Shown here: piece by piece, positions 53,206 through 62,053 of the stretch
How positions within the stretch are numbered: the first letter of the stretch is position 1
How the letters are laid out: the number at the start of each line of letters is the position of its first letter
Assembly: GCA_016721565.1 (NCBI GenBank)
Contig: JADKHW010000004.1
Span: forward strand, 44,787 to 108,786
Direction of reading: 5' to 3'
Source: a bacterium
GTDB taxonomy: Bacteria; Electryoneota; RPQS01
DNA: 64,000 nucleotides
Program-made: the position numbers and the translations under genes
Notes under the pieces: generated by a model
What the model saw: the letters and a program-made list of their open reading frames with translations, nothing else
Database searches by the model: none
What the model was told of the DNA's origin: nothing

Positions 53206-54297
53206 GTGTTTACACTTTGTGACGTTGTGCAGCGCTTTGCTACTGATCTTATTTTCGTGATAGATCGTAGCGGAACCATTCGTGAGGCGAATGATCGTTT
53301 CTGGTCAGAGCTTGGCTTGTCTAAAGAATCCGCCGGGCCGGCAGCATTGCTCGGCGCTTTTGTAGAAGATGAACGTGCACTCGCCCTGCGGACGTGGAAT
53401 ACAGTTATAGCGCACCGTAACGTCCAGCGGTCTGTGCGTCGAATGAAGGCGACAAAAGGTGAAACGAAAGTGTTCAGCATTGTTGAATCTCCTGTCACGT
53501 TTGGGAATGACAGTACAATGCTATTAGGAGTCGCGCGTGATATTACTGAGGAGAGTGCACTTGAGGAAAAACTCTGGAGTGCACACGAGAATCGCGTTGC
53601 GGCACTGGAGTATGCGGTGCGTGCTTCTATGGGCTTGGTCAAGGGCTATGTGTTTTCTCTGCAAAAACTTGAGAATCTCCCGCGCGACAAACGCGAGCAA
53701 TTTAGCCGCGTAATCGCTGAAGAGGTTGACACAATGGGCAGGAATATCGAGAATCTTTTACTCAGTCGTGGGAATGGTGAGATCAGCAGCGAGTCGAGTT
53801 TATTTGATATTGCAGCAATCGTGGAGGAAGCGGAGGCCTTCTTTAAGGGCGAATGCGAGCGCCGTAGCATTTCACTTACCGTGCAAAAACCGCAAACTGA
53901 AGTGAATTTCTTTGGACAGCCGATTGCGGTCATGCGTGTGATCGCGAACGTGCTTGACTTTGAAATCATGCGATTGACGCACTCTGGAGAGATTCAGATT
54001 AGCCTGAGCGATTCAGATGAGTACATTGAGGTGAGAATTGCGGACAACGGACCGGCAGTTACGCAAGAGCAGTTGGAATGGCTTTCCGAGCAAGGGCGTA
54101 GTGGGAATGAACAATTTATTGCGCTTTCCGCAGGCAAAGCTGATCTTGATGTCGCAAGACTTATCGCAGAATCACTCGGCGGAGGAATTATCGCGGGTCC
54201 CTGCGATACCGGTGGGATTGCGTTCACGATTATGCTTCCGCGCATGCCTTTCACTTTGGGTCGTACTGAGACAAGTTCAGCGGCATTGACAATTTAG
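53206..54297 (+). CDS. PAS-containing degenerate histidine kinase homologue
   Basis: The ~363-residue protein has a PAS domain (residues ~8-115, FATDLIFVIDRSGTIREAN). A dimerisation helix follows in which the phospho-His is replaced by Tyr136 (LEYAVRASMGLVKGY aligned with SHELRTPL). The GHKL domain keeps the G1 box DNG and a final GGGIIAG, but its N-box is poor (VIANVLDFEIM). Phosphotransfer is thus unlikely. GTG 53206 is the first in-frame start. ATG 53186 in another frame (MENINLQ) would join it if one base were missing. Confidence 0.8.
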   Translation: MFTLCDVVQRFATDLIFVIDRSGTIREANDRFWSELGLSKESAGPAALLGAFVEDERALALRTWNTVIAHRNVQRSVRRMKATKGETKVFSIVESPVTFGNDSTMLLGVARDITEESALEEKLWSAHENRVAALEYAVRASMGLVKGYVFSLQKLENLPRDKREQFSRVIAEEVDTMGRNIENLLLSRGNGEISSESSLFDIAAIVEEAEAFFKGECERRSISLTVQKPQTEVNFFGQPIAVMRVIANVLDFEIMRLTHSGEIQISLSDSDEYIEVRIADNGPAVTQEQLEWLSEQGRSGNEQFIALSAGKADLDVARLIAESLGGGIIAGPCDTGGIAFTIMLPRMPFTLGRTETSSAALTI

Positions 54298-54330
54298 TAA
54301 CTGACACTGTTCGAAATACAAGGGCAAGTC

Positions 54331-56052
54331 ATGGCAAAGCGGAATAAGTTCGGTATTGGAATTGACGTTGGCAGCAAGCGCGTCAGGTTCGCAATGCTTA
54401 AGAACACCGGAGATGGTGTCGCAATTGAAAAACTCTCGTGTATCGATCTTCCACAAGATGCGATTGTCGACGGGAGCATAATTGATTCAATTGCGGTATC
54501 AGACGCACTGTCGCAAATCGTGAAGGAAAACGGGCTAAAGGGCAAAGAGGTTGCATTGTCTGTTGGTGGACGTCAGCTTATGGTCAAAAAGATCTCGACC
54601 GACAACATGTCGGACGACGAATTGCGCGGCGCGATTGAGTACGAAGCGGACACGAACTTGCCGTTCAATATTGACCAAGTGTCACTTGACTACGCGCGTC
54701 AGCATCAGGACGTCGACGGCGGCCGCATGGATGTGTTGCTCGTGGCTGCGAAAAATGAAGTAATCTTCGATGCGGTCGAACCGCTCTATTGGGCGGGAAT
54801 GAAGCCAAAACTTGTCGAAGCGCAGCCATTTGCGATCCAAGCAGCGCTTACTGAGGCGGGCTATCTCGATGAGGAAGGTGTTGTCGGGGTTCTGCATATC
54901 GGATTTCAGAGCACTGAGGTGATGCTCTATGAAATGTCGCAGTTCGAGACGAGCCGCAGTGTGCCGCTGGGTGGGAAGGCATATGTTGAGGGCTTGATTC
55001 GACGCTGCGGATTTGGCTTTGAAAAAGCGCTGGCGCTGCTTGCAAAGGCAACAAAAACGGAAGAAGAGCAAGATGCGCTCGACGCTGTTGCACGCTCCGT
55101 CAGCGAGCGATTGGCCGAACAGATTGAGCGCGGCTTCCCTGAATACTTGGGTGTGTTAGCTGAGAAGCCAATCTCGAAGATTCTTTTAAGCGGAGGTGGA
55201 GCGGAGTTGCCGTTCTTGCAATCGGCTCTGCGCCGCAGATTTGGTCTCGATGTGGATATTGTCAACCCGTTCCGCAGGATGGGACTGCCGTCGAAAGATG
55301 TAACGGTTCCTGAAGGCGGCGATAGTGCTGGTTTTGCGTGCGCAGTAGGTTTGGCTTTACGCTCAATGGGCGGCGATCATCCGGGTTTCAACCTAATTTA
55401 TCGTGAAGATCGCCCCGAGAGTAAACGCGCAAATTACCTTGGTGCAAAGGCTGTAATCCCGATCATGGGAATCTCGGCCGTGTTGCTTGGTATGACTATC
55501 ATTCATTTGAGCCAGCAAAACCGTTTGAGTGGATTGGAAGCTCGCCTCGAAGCTATCCGTACGGAAACGGCATTGTATCGCGATAAGATCGCAGTCGTTG
55601 AAGATTTAACAGTCAAGAGGGCGGATGTGTCCGAGCGTATTGATGTCATTCGCGAACTTGACAAGAATCGTTTTGCGCGCGTTGAAGTCCTAGAAATGCT
55701 TGCGCGCAGACTGCCATCGTTGACTTGGCTAACAGAAGTGAAGGAGGCGCAAACACCAAATGGCGCCGGTATTCATATCTCGGGTGTGACCAGCTCGAAT
55801 ACCAAGGTTGCGGAATTTATGACAGCATTGCTACAAGAGAATCGTGTCAAAGCGGTTGACTTGCTGGTTACACAGATTAACAAGATTTCCGATACGGAAG
55901 TGACGGATTTCACACTTCAAGTGGCGATTCCGGAAATTGAAATGCAGGTTGTCAAGGCGAAAAAAGAAAACTTGATCAAGAAGGGCGCTGAAGCGATCAA
56001 GGAAAAAAACAAGGCGCTTGAAGACGCCAAGCGTGAATCAGGTAAACATTAA
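54331..56052 (+). CDS. PilM-PilN fusion protein
   Basis: Residues 1-350 are PilM, an actin-like ATP-binding protein: GIGIDVGSKRVRFAML (phosphate loop 1), VLHIGFQSTEVML and LLSGGGAELPFL. Without a stop, the chain continues into the PilN motif FNLIYRED (residue 353), which in other bacteria is the cytoplasmic peptide that binds PilM. A membrane helix (~374-392), a coiled coil and a ferredoxin-like periplasmic domain follow. Separate pilM and pilN genes are the rule. The C-terminus is Lys/Glu-rich. It joins cytoplasmic motor parts to the envelope complex. Confidence 0.92.
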   Translation: MAKRNKFGIGIDVGSKRVRFAMLKNTGDGVAIEKLSCIDLPQDAIVDGSIIDSIAVSDALSQIVKENGLKGKEVALSVGGRQLMVKKISTDNMSDDELRGAIEYEADTNLPFNIDQVSLDYARQHQDVDGGRMDVLLVAAKNEVIFDAVEPLYWAGMKPKLVEAQPFAIQAALTEAGYLDEEGVVGVLHIGFQSTEVMLYEMSQFETSRSVPLGGKAYVEGLIRRCGFGFEKALALLAKATKTEEEQDALDAVARSVSERLAEQIERGFPEYLGVLAEKPISKILLSGGGAELPFLQSALRRRFGLDVDIVNPFRRMGLPSKDVTVPEGGDSAGFACAVGLALRSMGGDHPGFNLIYREDRPESKRANYLGAKAVIPIMGISAVLLGMTIIHLSQQNRLSGLEARLEAIRTETALYRDKIAVVEDLTVKRADVSERIDVIRELDKNRFARVEVLEMLARRLPSLTWLTEVKEAQTPNGAGIHISGVTSSNTKVAEFMTALLQENRVKAVDLLVTQINKISDTEVTDFTLQVAIPEIEMQVVKAKKENLIKKGAEAIKEKNKALEDAKRESGKH

Positions 56053-56080
56053 GATGAAAATAGACGTGGCAGGAGGTTCC

Positions 56081-56488
56081 ATGCGGAACGTATTTTTGGT
56101 GATCATCGCGTTGATTGCTGGCGGACTATCAATGTCATGCGAGCAGGGCATCGACGAGGACAACAGCTCCGCGAGGGTGTCTGGGTTTGTTTATCGCTCG
56201 CACAGTGACCCACCGGTGTGCCGGGTGTTAAGGTCATTATTGAGAGCGACGTCAATTCGGAGAATCCATACGATGGCCCAGATCGTTGGTTCGAAACAGA
56301 CGAGAACGGATACTTCGAGGGGGTACATGTTCCTCGGTTCGAACGAGGATACAGGCGCATACATATATGTCGCCGACTTCTTGATCCAGTACTTTTACAA
56401 TGATGCCCCCGTTGGTGTATCAACCGGCGGTATCACGCTGTCGCCCGGCTCGTCCTTTACGATGCCGCCGCGATATCTGAATCAATAG
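56081..56488 (+). pseudogene. Small lipoprotein with carboxypeptidase-regulatory-like domain, two compensating frameshifts
   Basis: ATG 56081 with GGAGG upstream opens a signal peptide with lipobox-like Cys20 (LSMSC). The first (to ~56210) and last (from ~56325) parts are in one frame. The middle matches better in another frame (GVKVIIESDVNSENPYDGP, RWFETDENGYFEG, from 56218), typical of CarboxypepD_reg-like domains. Two opposite one-base changes therefore explain the coding pattern. It sits between pilMN and pilO, a place with no such gene in standard pil operons. Confidence 0.65.
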
Positions 56489-56497
56489 GATAACGCT

Positions 56498-57139
56498 ATG
56501 TCAATCAACCTTCGCAGTCCGAGTACCCAGAAAACCCTGATTGCCGTCTTTCTATTGTTCGGCGGCGTGTATGCCTACGCAAACTTTGTGTATTTTCCGC
56601 GCCAGGACAAAGCAGCTTTGCTTGAGAGAAATATCGGGGAAGAGCAGGAACTGCTCGCCAAGGGTAAGCGTGTAGCTGCCAACTTTCAGACGGTGCAAGA
56701 GGACTATGCTCGGTTAATGGAAAGCTGGGACATTGCCATTACGTTGTTGCCCACACAGCAGGAAATGGACGCGCTCCTAAAGAGTATTTCAGAAGAAGGC
56801 AGTCGACGCAATGTAAACTTCATGCTGTTCCGACCAATGGATGCAGTCGAGCAGCCGTACTATTGGGAGTACCCGATTCAGATTCGCACGCTCTCGCAGT
56901 TTCATGACTTGGGACGTTTCGTCTCGAGCATCGCGGGCCTCGAGCGAATTGTGAATGTACGCAACATGCGGTTGACGACTTATCGTCCCAGCAAGGGCCG
57001 AAGTCCTAACACGGTTGAAGCTGAATTCCTTGCGACGATCTATGTCTTCAAAGAGCTTGGTTCGCCTGTTGAGGTAACTCCAAAGGAAGAAGACAAGAAA
57101 GGCAAGAAGCCGCGTAAGAATACAGAGGAAGGCGCCTAA
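56498..57139 (+). CDS. pilO: Type IV pilus alignment protein PilO
   Basis: The 213-residue protein has a short cytoplasmic start, one membrane helix (LIAVFLLFGGVYAYANFVYF), a coiled coil (residues ~35-75) and a ferredoxin-like domain (LPTQQEMDALLKSISEEGS, FHDLGRFVSSIAGLERIV). It pairs with PilN in the inner membrane and links to PilP. The C-terminus is Lys-rich. Its stop overlaps the pilP start by one base. Confidence 0.92.
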   Translation: MSINLRSPSTQKTLIAVFLLFGGVYAYANFVYFPRQDKAALLERNIGEEQELLAKGKRVAANFQTVQEDYARLMESWDIAITLLPTQQEMDALLKSISEEGSRRNVNFMLFRPMDAVEQPYYWEYPIQIRTLSQFHDLGRFVSSIAGLERIVNVRNMRLTTYRPSKGRSPNTVEAEFLATIYVFKELGSPVEVTPKEEDKKGKKPRKNTEEGA

Positions 57140-57711
57140 TGAAGAATTCTTATCTACTCCTCGTTGTCGCCTTGCTCTTCAGCGCCGCATTTGCGCAAGA
57201 AGATAATCCGGTCAAACGAAAAAAACTTGCAACACAGGAACCTGCAGCCCAGGAAGGCGATATCCTGAAGCGGGAGGGCGAGACACTTTCAACGATGACC
57301 GAAGGGCTGGATTCGTTGAATGTATTGCCCAACGAATTGGAGACTCAAAGCAACGGCGGTGTGCGTCGTGTCAAACTTGAAACGTTGGTTTTCAAGCGTC
57401 ACGAGCCAGTATATTATGAAGCTTCGGACTTGCGTGACCCTTTCCGTGCTCTTGTGAGTGACGAAAAGAAGGAGGGTGAAGTCAAGACTGACCTTCTAAA
57501 ATTGGAAGAGGCAATTTTAACGGGTGTAGTATGGTCGGATGGAAAGTACCTCGCCATGGTGCGCGACAAAGAAGGTAAGAGCTTCTTTCTGCGCGAAAAT
57601 GACGCAATTTACAGCGGCAAGGTGCTGTACGTCGGTCAGACCGAAGCCGTTTTTGAAGTCACGGAATTTGGCGATTACTCCCGTATTACATTGAAAGTTC
57701 AAGGATCATAA
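57139..57711 (+). CDS. pilP: Type IV pilus assembly protein PilP
   Basis: The 190-residue protein has a signal-peptide-like N-terminus (SYLLLVVALLFSAAFA) without a lipobox Cys; PilP is usually a lipoprotein, so attachment may differ. A disordered linker leads to the small beta domain (DLRDPFRALV, LLKLEEAILTGVVWSDGKYL, FFLRENDAIYSGKV). It links PilN/PilO to the secretin. It is coupled to pilO by a one-base overlap. Confidence 0.88.
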   Translation: MKNSYLLLVVALLFSAAFAQEDNPVKRKKLATQEPAAQEGDILKREGETLSTMTEGLDSLNVLPNELETQSNGGVRRVKLETLVFKRHEPVYYEASDLRDPFRALVSDEKKEGEVKTDLLKLEEAILTGVVWSDGKYLAMVRDKEGKSFFLRENDAIYSGKVLYVGQTEAVFEVTEFGDYSRITLKVQGS

Positions 57712-57713
57712 GA

Positions 57714-57729
57714 CCGGAGTCCGCTCCGG
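57714..57729 (+). other. Small hairpin between pilP and pilQ
   Basis: CCGGAG-TCCG-CTCCGG forms a 6-bp stem with a 4-nt loop, starting 2 nt after the pilP stop and without a T-run. It may affect mRNA processing or reduce pilQ translation, but its size allows chance. Confidence 0.4.
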
Positions 57730-57752
57730 CGAATAAGCGGAAAGGTGCAAAC

Positions 57753-58985
57753 ATGCAGCGGATTTGGATAGCAATCATTCTGTTGTCAATGCTGGTCTGC
57801 TCACCTGCGTTGGCACAAAAAACAACGGATGGCGCGGGATACGAACGCCGCATCTCGATGAACGTCGAGCAGGCGGACATCCGTTCGGTACTGCGCAGTA
57901 TAGCTGAATTTTCGGGTACAAATATCGTTGCGGGCTCCGAAGTAACCGGCCCCGTGACCGTGCTCTTGAATAACGTGCCGTGGCGAGAAGCGCTTGACAA
58001 CGTCCTACGCATCAACGACTTTGTTGCAGTTGAAGAGAAAGGCGTTATTCGCGTAACCACGCACAAAGATATTGCCAGCGCTGCGCAGCTCGAAGCCTTG
58101 TCAACAAGTATCTATAAGATTCGTTACGCACGCGCAGAAACTTTGAAGAAAACGTTAACCAAGCTATTGACGGAGCGCGGTAAGATTGAATCGGACACGC
58201 GTGCGAATACGCTGATAATCACAGACATTCCATTGGTAATTGAGTCCATGAATAACATTGTCGACCAATTGGATCAGCCGACGGCGCAAGTGCTTGTTGA
58301 AGCTAAGATTGTACAAGTTGATGCCTCACGCAGTCACGAACTTGGTGTTGCGTGGGGAATTGGCAATCTTGAAAGCCCAATCGCGAACACCAAAGCTGGC
58401 GCGAATGTTGACCTCGGGGTTTCCCAGCCGACAGGATCGTTCACGTTTGGCAAGCTCCAAAATGGCGTGAACATGGCGGCCACACTTTCTGCATTGGAAG
58501 AAGACAATGCAGCTGAAGTGCTTTCGCAACCGTCGGTCTTGATTAACGATAACGAATCAGCGAGCATTACTTCAGGCAAGCGAATTCCGATAAATCGTTT
58601 GGATGAATCTGGGAATATCGTGACTGAATTCTACGATGTCGCAGTGAAGCTAAACGTCACTCCGCACATTAATCCGAACAATGAAGTCCTGATGCAGTTG
58701 AATCCGGAAGTAGCCGACCTTTCCGGTGAAGCCACTGTTTCGGGCGGTATTATCATTCTGACTTCAGAAGTCAAGACCACTCTTCTCGTGAAAGACGGCG
58801 AGACGGTCGTCATCGGCGGAGTTATCCGTTCTAAAGAAGGTACGCTGAACCGCCGGGTGCCGTTATTGCATGCAATTCCGTTGTTTGGTCGCCTTTTTGA
58901 TTATGAGGTGGAGACTTCGGACAAGTCCGAAATTCTCGTCTTTGTGACCCCGCACGTCATCCCAGCAGAGATGGCCAAGAAATAG
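57753..58985 (+). CDS. pilQ: Type IV pilus secretin PilQ (short form)
   Basis: The 410-residue protein has a signal peptide (ending SPALAQ). An STN/secretin N0 domain (RISMNVEQADIRSVLRSIAE), one N1 domain (STSIYKIRYARAETLKKTL) and the secretin domain (VLVEAKIVQVDASRSHELGV, VIGGVIRSKEG, ILVFVTPHVI) follow. The AMIN domains that lengthen PilQ of proteobacteria to 600-900 residues are missing. It forms the outer-membrane pore for the pilus. A terminator follows. Confidence 0.93.
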   Translation: MQRIWIAIILLSMLVCSPALAQKTTDGAGYERRISMNVEQADIRSVLRSIAEFSGTNIVAGSEVTGPVTVLLNNVPWREALDNVLRINDFVAVEEKGVIRVTTHKDIASAAQLEALSTSIYKIRYARAETLKKTLTKLLTERGKIESDTRANTLIITDIPLVIESMNNIVDQLDQPTAQVLVEAKIVQVDASRSHELGVAWGIGNLESPIANTKAGANVDLGVSQPTGSFTFGKLQNGVNMAATLSALEEDNAAEVLSQPSVLINDNESASITSGKRIPINRLDESGNIVTEFYDVAVKLNVTPHINPNNEVLMQLNPEVADLSGEATVSGGIIILTSEVKTTLLVKDGETVVIGGVIRSKEGTLNRRVPLLHAIPLFGRLFDYEVETSDKSEILVFVTPHVIPAEMAKK

Positions 58986-59060
58986 TCAAACAGGCCAGAG
59001 GTCACGGGTCCAAGAGGACGGCCACGGCATTTGCACTTGATAATGCATGATTTGCGCTAT

Positions 59061-59096
59061 AACAAGCCTCAGCGATGGGGCTTGTTTTTTGTTTTT
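59061..59096 (+). terminator. Terminator after pilQ
   Basis: An AACAAGCC / GGCTTGTT stem with a ten-base loop and a T-rich tail (TTTTTTGTTTTTA type), about 75 nt after the pilQ stop. The remaining ~180 nt before the protease gene have no coding sign. Confidence 0.85.
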
Positions 59097-59122
59097 ATTG
59101 TACTTAAGAGCCAGAATTTTGG

Positions 59123-59138
59123 TGGCCCATCTTATGCT
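59123..59138 (+). promoter_or_regulatory. Weak sigma-54-like site upstream of the protease genes
   Basis: TGGCCCATCTTATGCT keeps the GG and GC doublets at 12-bp spacing but misses the consensus at several flanking bases. Possible promoter; low confidence. Confidence 0.3.
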
Positions 59139-59280
59139 GAAAGTCAATGAATACATTGACTTTCTTGCATGGTATGGTTAGCTTAAAAGTTCATAACTTT
59201 GATGAGAGAGTTCTCCGTACCTGTATGCGAGGGTCCCTACAGGAACGAATTTGTTCGGCCCGCAAACCTGGAGTAGGTGG

Positions 59281-61995
59281 ATGAAGCTACGACTTATTGG
59301 ACTGCTTGTAATGGCAATGGGGATGATTTCAATCGCGACCGCTGGATCGTCCGATCGTTGGCAGGGCGTAGATTACCTTAATGGAAGAGCGCTCATTGTG
59401 TTCTCAGAGGCCGGATCAGAAATTTCTCCGAGAGTTGGCGAGGCTGGTGTTGTTGAAGTGGGAGTTTCTGAGTTAGATGCGATCTTTCAGGAGTTCGAGT
59501 GCACCAAGATGATCCGCTTGATTCCGGATGCAATTCTCGACAAAGTCCCGACGGCTAGCCCAGAGGCGTATAGAACATACTTCCTTGAGTTTCGCACAGA
59601 GTATCCTGTCACAGCTTTTCTTGATGCGATGCTGCAATCTCAGTATGTAACCTATGCTGAACCAGATATCTTGCAGCGAATGTCCCGTACGCCGAACGAT
59701 GACCGCTGGAATAGCCAATATGACAAGAACATAATGGGTGCGCCTGCCGTTTGGGACCTGACCACCGGCGACCCCAACATCATCTGCGCAGGCCTTGACA
59801 CTGGTGTGGACTGGCGGCATCCCGACCTGCGTGATATTCTCTGGGTAAATCCGGGCGAAGACCTTGATGGCGACCAAGATGCTTTCTGGGATACGGATTA
59901 CCCCGGTGATATCGACGATTTGAACGGCGCGGACGATGATGGGAACGGCTATCCTGACGATTTCTTAGGTTGGGACTTTATCCAATCGATCGGCGGTTGT
60001 GCGGGTGGTGAAGATTGCGACAGCCAGCAAGACAACGACATGTACGGATTGGAATCACATGGCACGCACGTTGGCGGTATCATGGTTGCACAGGGTAATA
60101 ATGACATCGGCATCGCCGGGTTCTCTTGGGTTGGCAAGCTCATGGCGCTTCGTTGCGGATACCTTGCCAGTGACAACCAAGGCTATATGCCGCAATCAGC
60201 TACCGTTCCAGGCAACTACTATGCAATCGCGAACGGTGCTAATATAATCAACATGTCGTACGGTGGCCCCGGCTTCTCTAACGTGGCCCAGCAAGCAACC
60301 GTTGCAGCATGGCAGGCGGGCCTTATTCTGTTTGGCGCGACCGGAAACGATAACTCAAACAGCATTCAATACCCCGGCGGCTATAACGACGTTATCGGCG
60401 TCAACGCGACAGATAGCAATGATCGCCGCGCGAGCTTCTCAAACTATGGCGCGTGGACAGATATTTCCGCTCCCGGCGTCGGCATTATGAGCACAGTGCG
60501 TGATGGTGGATACCAAGCTTGGGACGGTACCTCTATGGCATCTCCGAATGCCGCAGGTGCTGCCGCCTTGTTATGGGCTTTGTTCCCGGATTTTTCGAAT
60601 GCTTCGATGCGCGACTTGCTTTTTGTATCCGCGCAAAATATCGATACTCAGAATCCGAACTTCATCGGCTTGCTTGGTGCTGGTCGTGTAGATGTAGAGC
60701 GCGCTGCAGCAATGTTGTTGCCCAGCATTTCGGTGATTTCAAGCGTGCTGACCGATGATACGGGTGACAATGACGGCCGTTTGGAAAGCGGCGAGTCCGG
60801 TACCTTGGCATTGGAAGTTCATAATGATTCGTTGTGGGCCGACGCCTCAAACATTCAGTTGAACGTTACGTCAAGCGATCCGTCGGTTACAATTACGAAT
60901 GGTTCACAGAATATTCCCAATCTCGCTCATGACCAGTCACAGACCGTCAATGTCACGTTGACAGCAGGTACGATTCCTGAAGGTATTTGGCTTACTCTCG
61001 ATATTGACATAACGTCTGCGGAAGGCTTTAGCCGTACCGTGACCTACACAATGCGCGTAGGTCGTGGCCGCGTGCTTGTGGTAGATGATGACGGTGCGGG
61101 TAACTTCCAGCGTTTTACCTTCGACGAGCTGACGGACATGGGCGCCAATCCCGATTTATGGACCAATTCATTGGATGGAACAATTTCTACTCACGAGCTG
61201 TCTGAATATCAGGGCGTCATCTGGGTGTGCGGCAATGAAACTGCGAACACGCTGATTGAGGAAGATCGCACGGCGCTTGCGGGCTACTTGAACGCAGGTG
61301 GCAAACTCCTCTTGAGTGGTCAGGGTGTGCGCAACGATCTCGCTGGTAACGCGTTCTTCAACGACTACCTGCATTCGGCGACCGACGGTGATGCCGCTGG
61401 TGACCGCGTGGTGCGTGGTGCAACTGGTAACACGATGTTTAGCGATCTGAATCTCCTCCTACAAGGCGGGAGCTGCGCAAACAACGGCTCAATCGGTCCA
61501 GACAAGATTCTCGCGACAAATGGTGGTGTCGCGGCATTCGAGTACACGAATGTCGGTGGTACGGGTGCAGTCATGTTTGACGGTGCTTACAAAGCGATTT
61601 TCTTTGCATTTTCGCTTGAAGCCGCCTGCGGATTGGCCGGTACAAGTCACTTCTCAGTTGTGCTTAATCGAGTGATGGATTGGTGGGCTGTGCCGTTGGA
61701 GGCTGGTGATCTTCAGCCCTTGGAAGCTCCGTCTTCGATGAAACTTATGGGCAACTACCCGAATCCGTTCAACCCCTCAAGTGAAATTCGTTTTGAATTA
61801 AGTGCGGCCACAAAAGTCACACTCAATGTATATGACATTCAGGGCCGCCTTGTTACTGAATTAGTGAACGACGTGATGCAACCCGGCTTGCATAGCGTTC
61901 GGTTTGATGGCTCAAATCTCGCAAGCGGTGTCTATTTCGCGCGATTGGCCGGTACCGGATTCGCTCAATCGGCGAAGATGGTTTTGCTGAAGTAG
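59281..61995 (+). CDS. Secreted subtilisin-like (S8) protease with type IX sorting domain
   Basis: The 904-residue protein has a signal peptide (LRLIGLLVMAMGMISIATA). A propeptide-like region is followed by the S8 domain with catalytic Asp173 (GLDTGVDWRHPDL), His260 (SHGTHVGG) and Ser418 (DGTSMASPNAAG). A Ca-type Asp-rich insertion (DLDGDQDAFWDTDYPGD), Ig-like modules and a C-terminal type IX sorting domain (NYPNPFNPSSEIRFELS, GVYFARLAGTG, MVLLK end) follow. ATG 59281 with AGGTGG upstream is chosen. It would be an extracellular or surface endopeptidase. Confidence 0.92.
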   Translation: MKLRLIGLLVMAMGMISIATAGSSDRWQGVDYLNGRALIVFSEAGSEISPRVGEAGVVEVGVSELDAIFQEFECTKMIRLIPDAILDKVPTASPEAYRTYFLEFRTEYPVTAFLDAMLQSQYVTYAEPDILQRMSRTPNDDRWNSQYDKNIMGAPAVWDLTTGDPNIICAGLDTGVDWRHPDLRDILWVNPGEDLDGDQDAFWDTDYPGDIDDLNGADDDGNGYPDDFLGWDFIQSIGGCAGGEDCDSQQDNDMYGLESHGTHVGGIMVAQGNNDIGIAGFSWVGKLMALRCGYLASDNQGYMPQSATVPGNYYAIANGANIINMSYGGPGFSNVAQQATVAAWQAGLILFGATGNDNSNSIQYPGGYNDVIGVNATDSNDRRASFSNYGAWTDISAPGVGIMSTVRDGGYQAWDGTSMASPNAAGAAALLWALFPDFSNASMRDLLFVSAQNIDTQNPNFIGLLGAGRVDVERAAAMLLPSISVISSVLTDDTGDNDGRLESGESGTLALEVHNDSLWADASNIQLNVTSSDPSVTITNGSQNIPNLAHDQSQTVNVTLTAGTIPEGIWLTLDIDITSAEGFSRTVTYTMRVGRGRVLVVDDDGAGNFQRFTFDELTDMGANPDLWTNSLDGTISTHELSEYQGVIWVCGNETANTLIEEDRTALAGYLNAGGKLLLSGQGVRNDLAGNAFFNDYLHSATDGDAAGDRVVRGATGNTMFSDLNLLLQGGSCANNGSIGPDKILATNGGVAAFEYTNVGGTGAVMFDGAYKAIFFAFSLEAACGLAGTSHFSVVLNRVMDWWAVPLEAGDLQPLEAPSSMKLMGNYPNPFNPSSEIRFELSAATKVTLNVYDIQGRLVTELVNDVMQPGLHSVRFDGSNLASGVYFARLAGTGFAQSAKMVLLK

Positions 61996-62053
61996 GCAGC
62001 GATAATCTTGGATCTTTTCCCCGGGGATCAAAGAGGTACGAAAGGGAACTACT

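Noticed and set aside
53186..53257. Small frame MENINLQ ahead of the kinase-like gene
   Set aside because: It closes after 24 codons; it could be the true start of the kinase-like gene only if a base is missing, which cannot be shown here.
59156..59184. Sigma-70 promoter TTGACT-17-TAGCTT before the protease gene
   Set aside because: The -10 hexamer matches consensus at only three positions.
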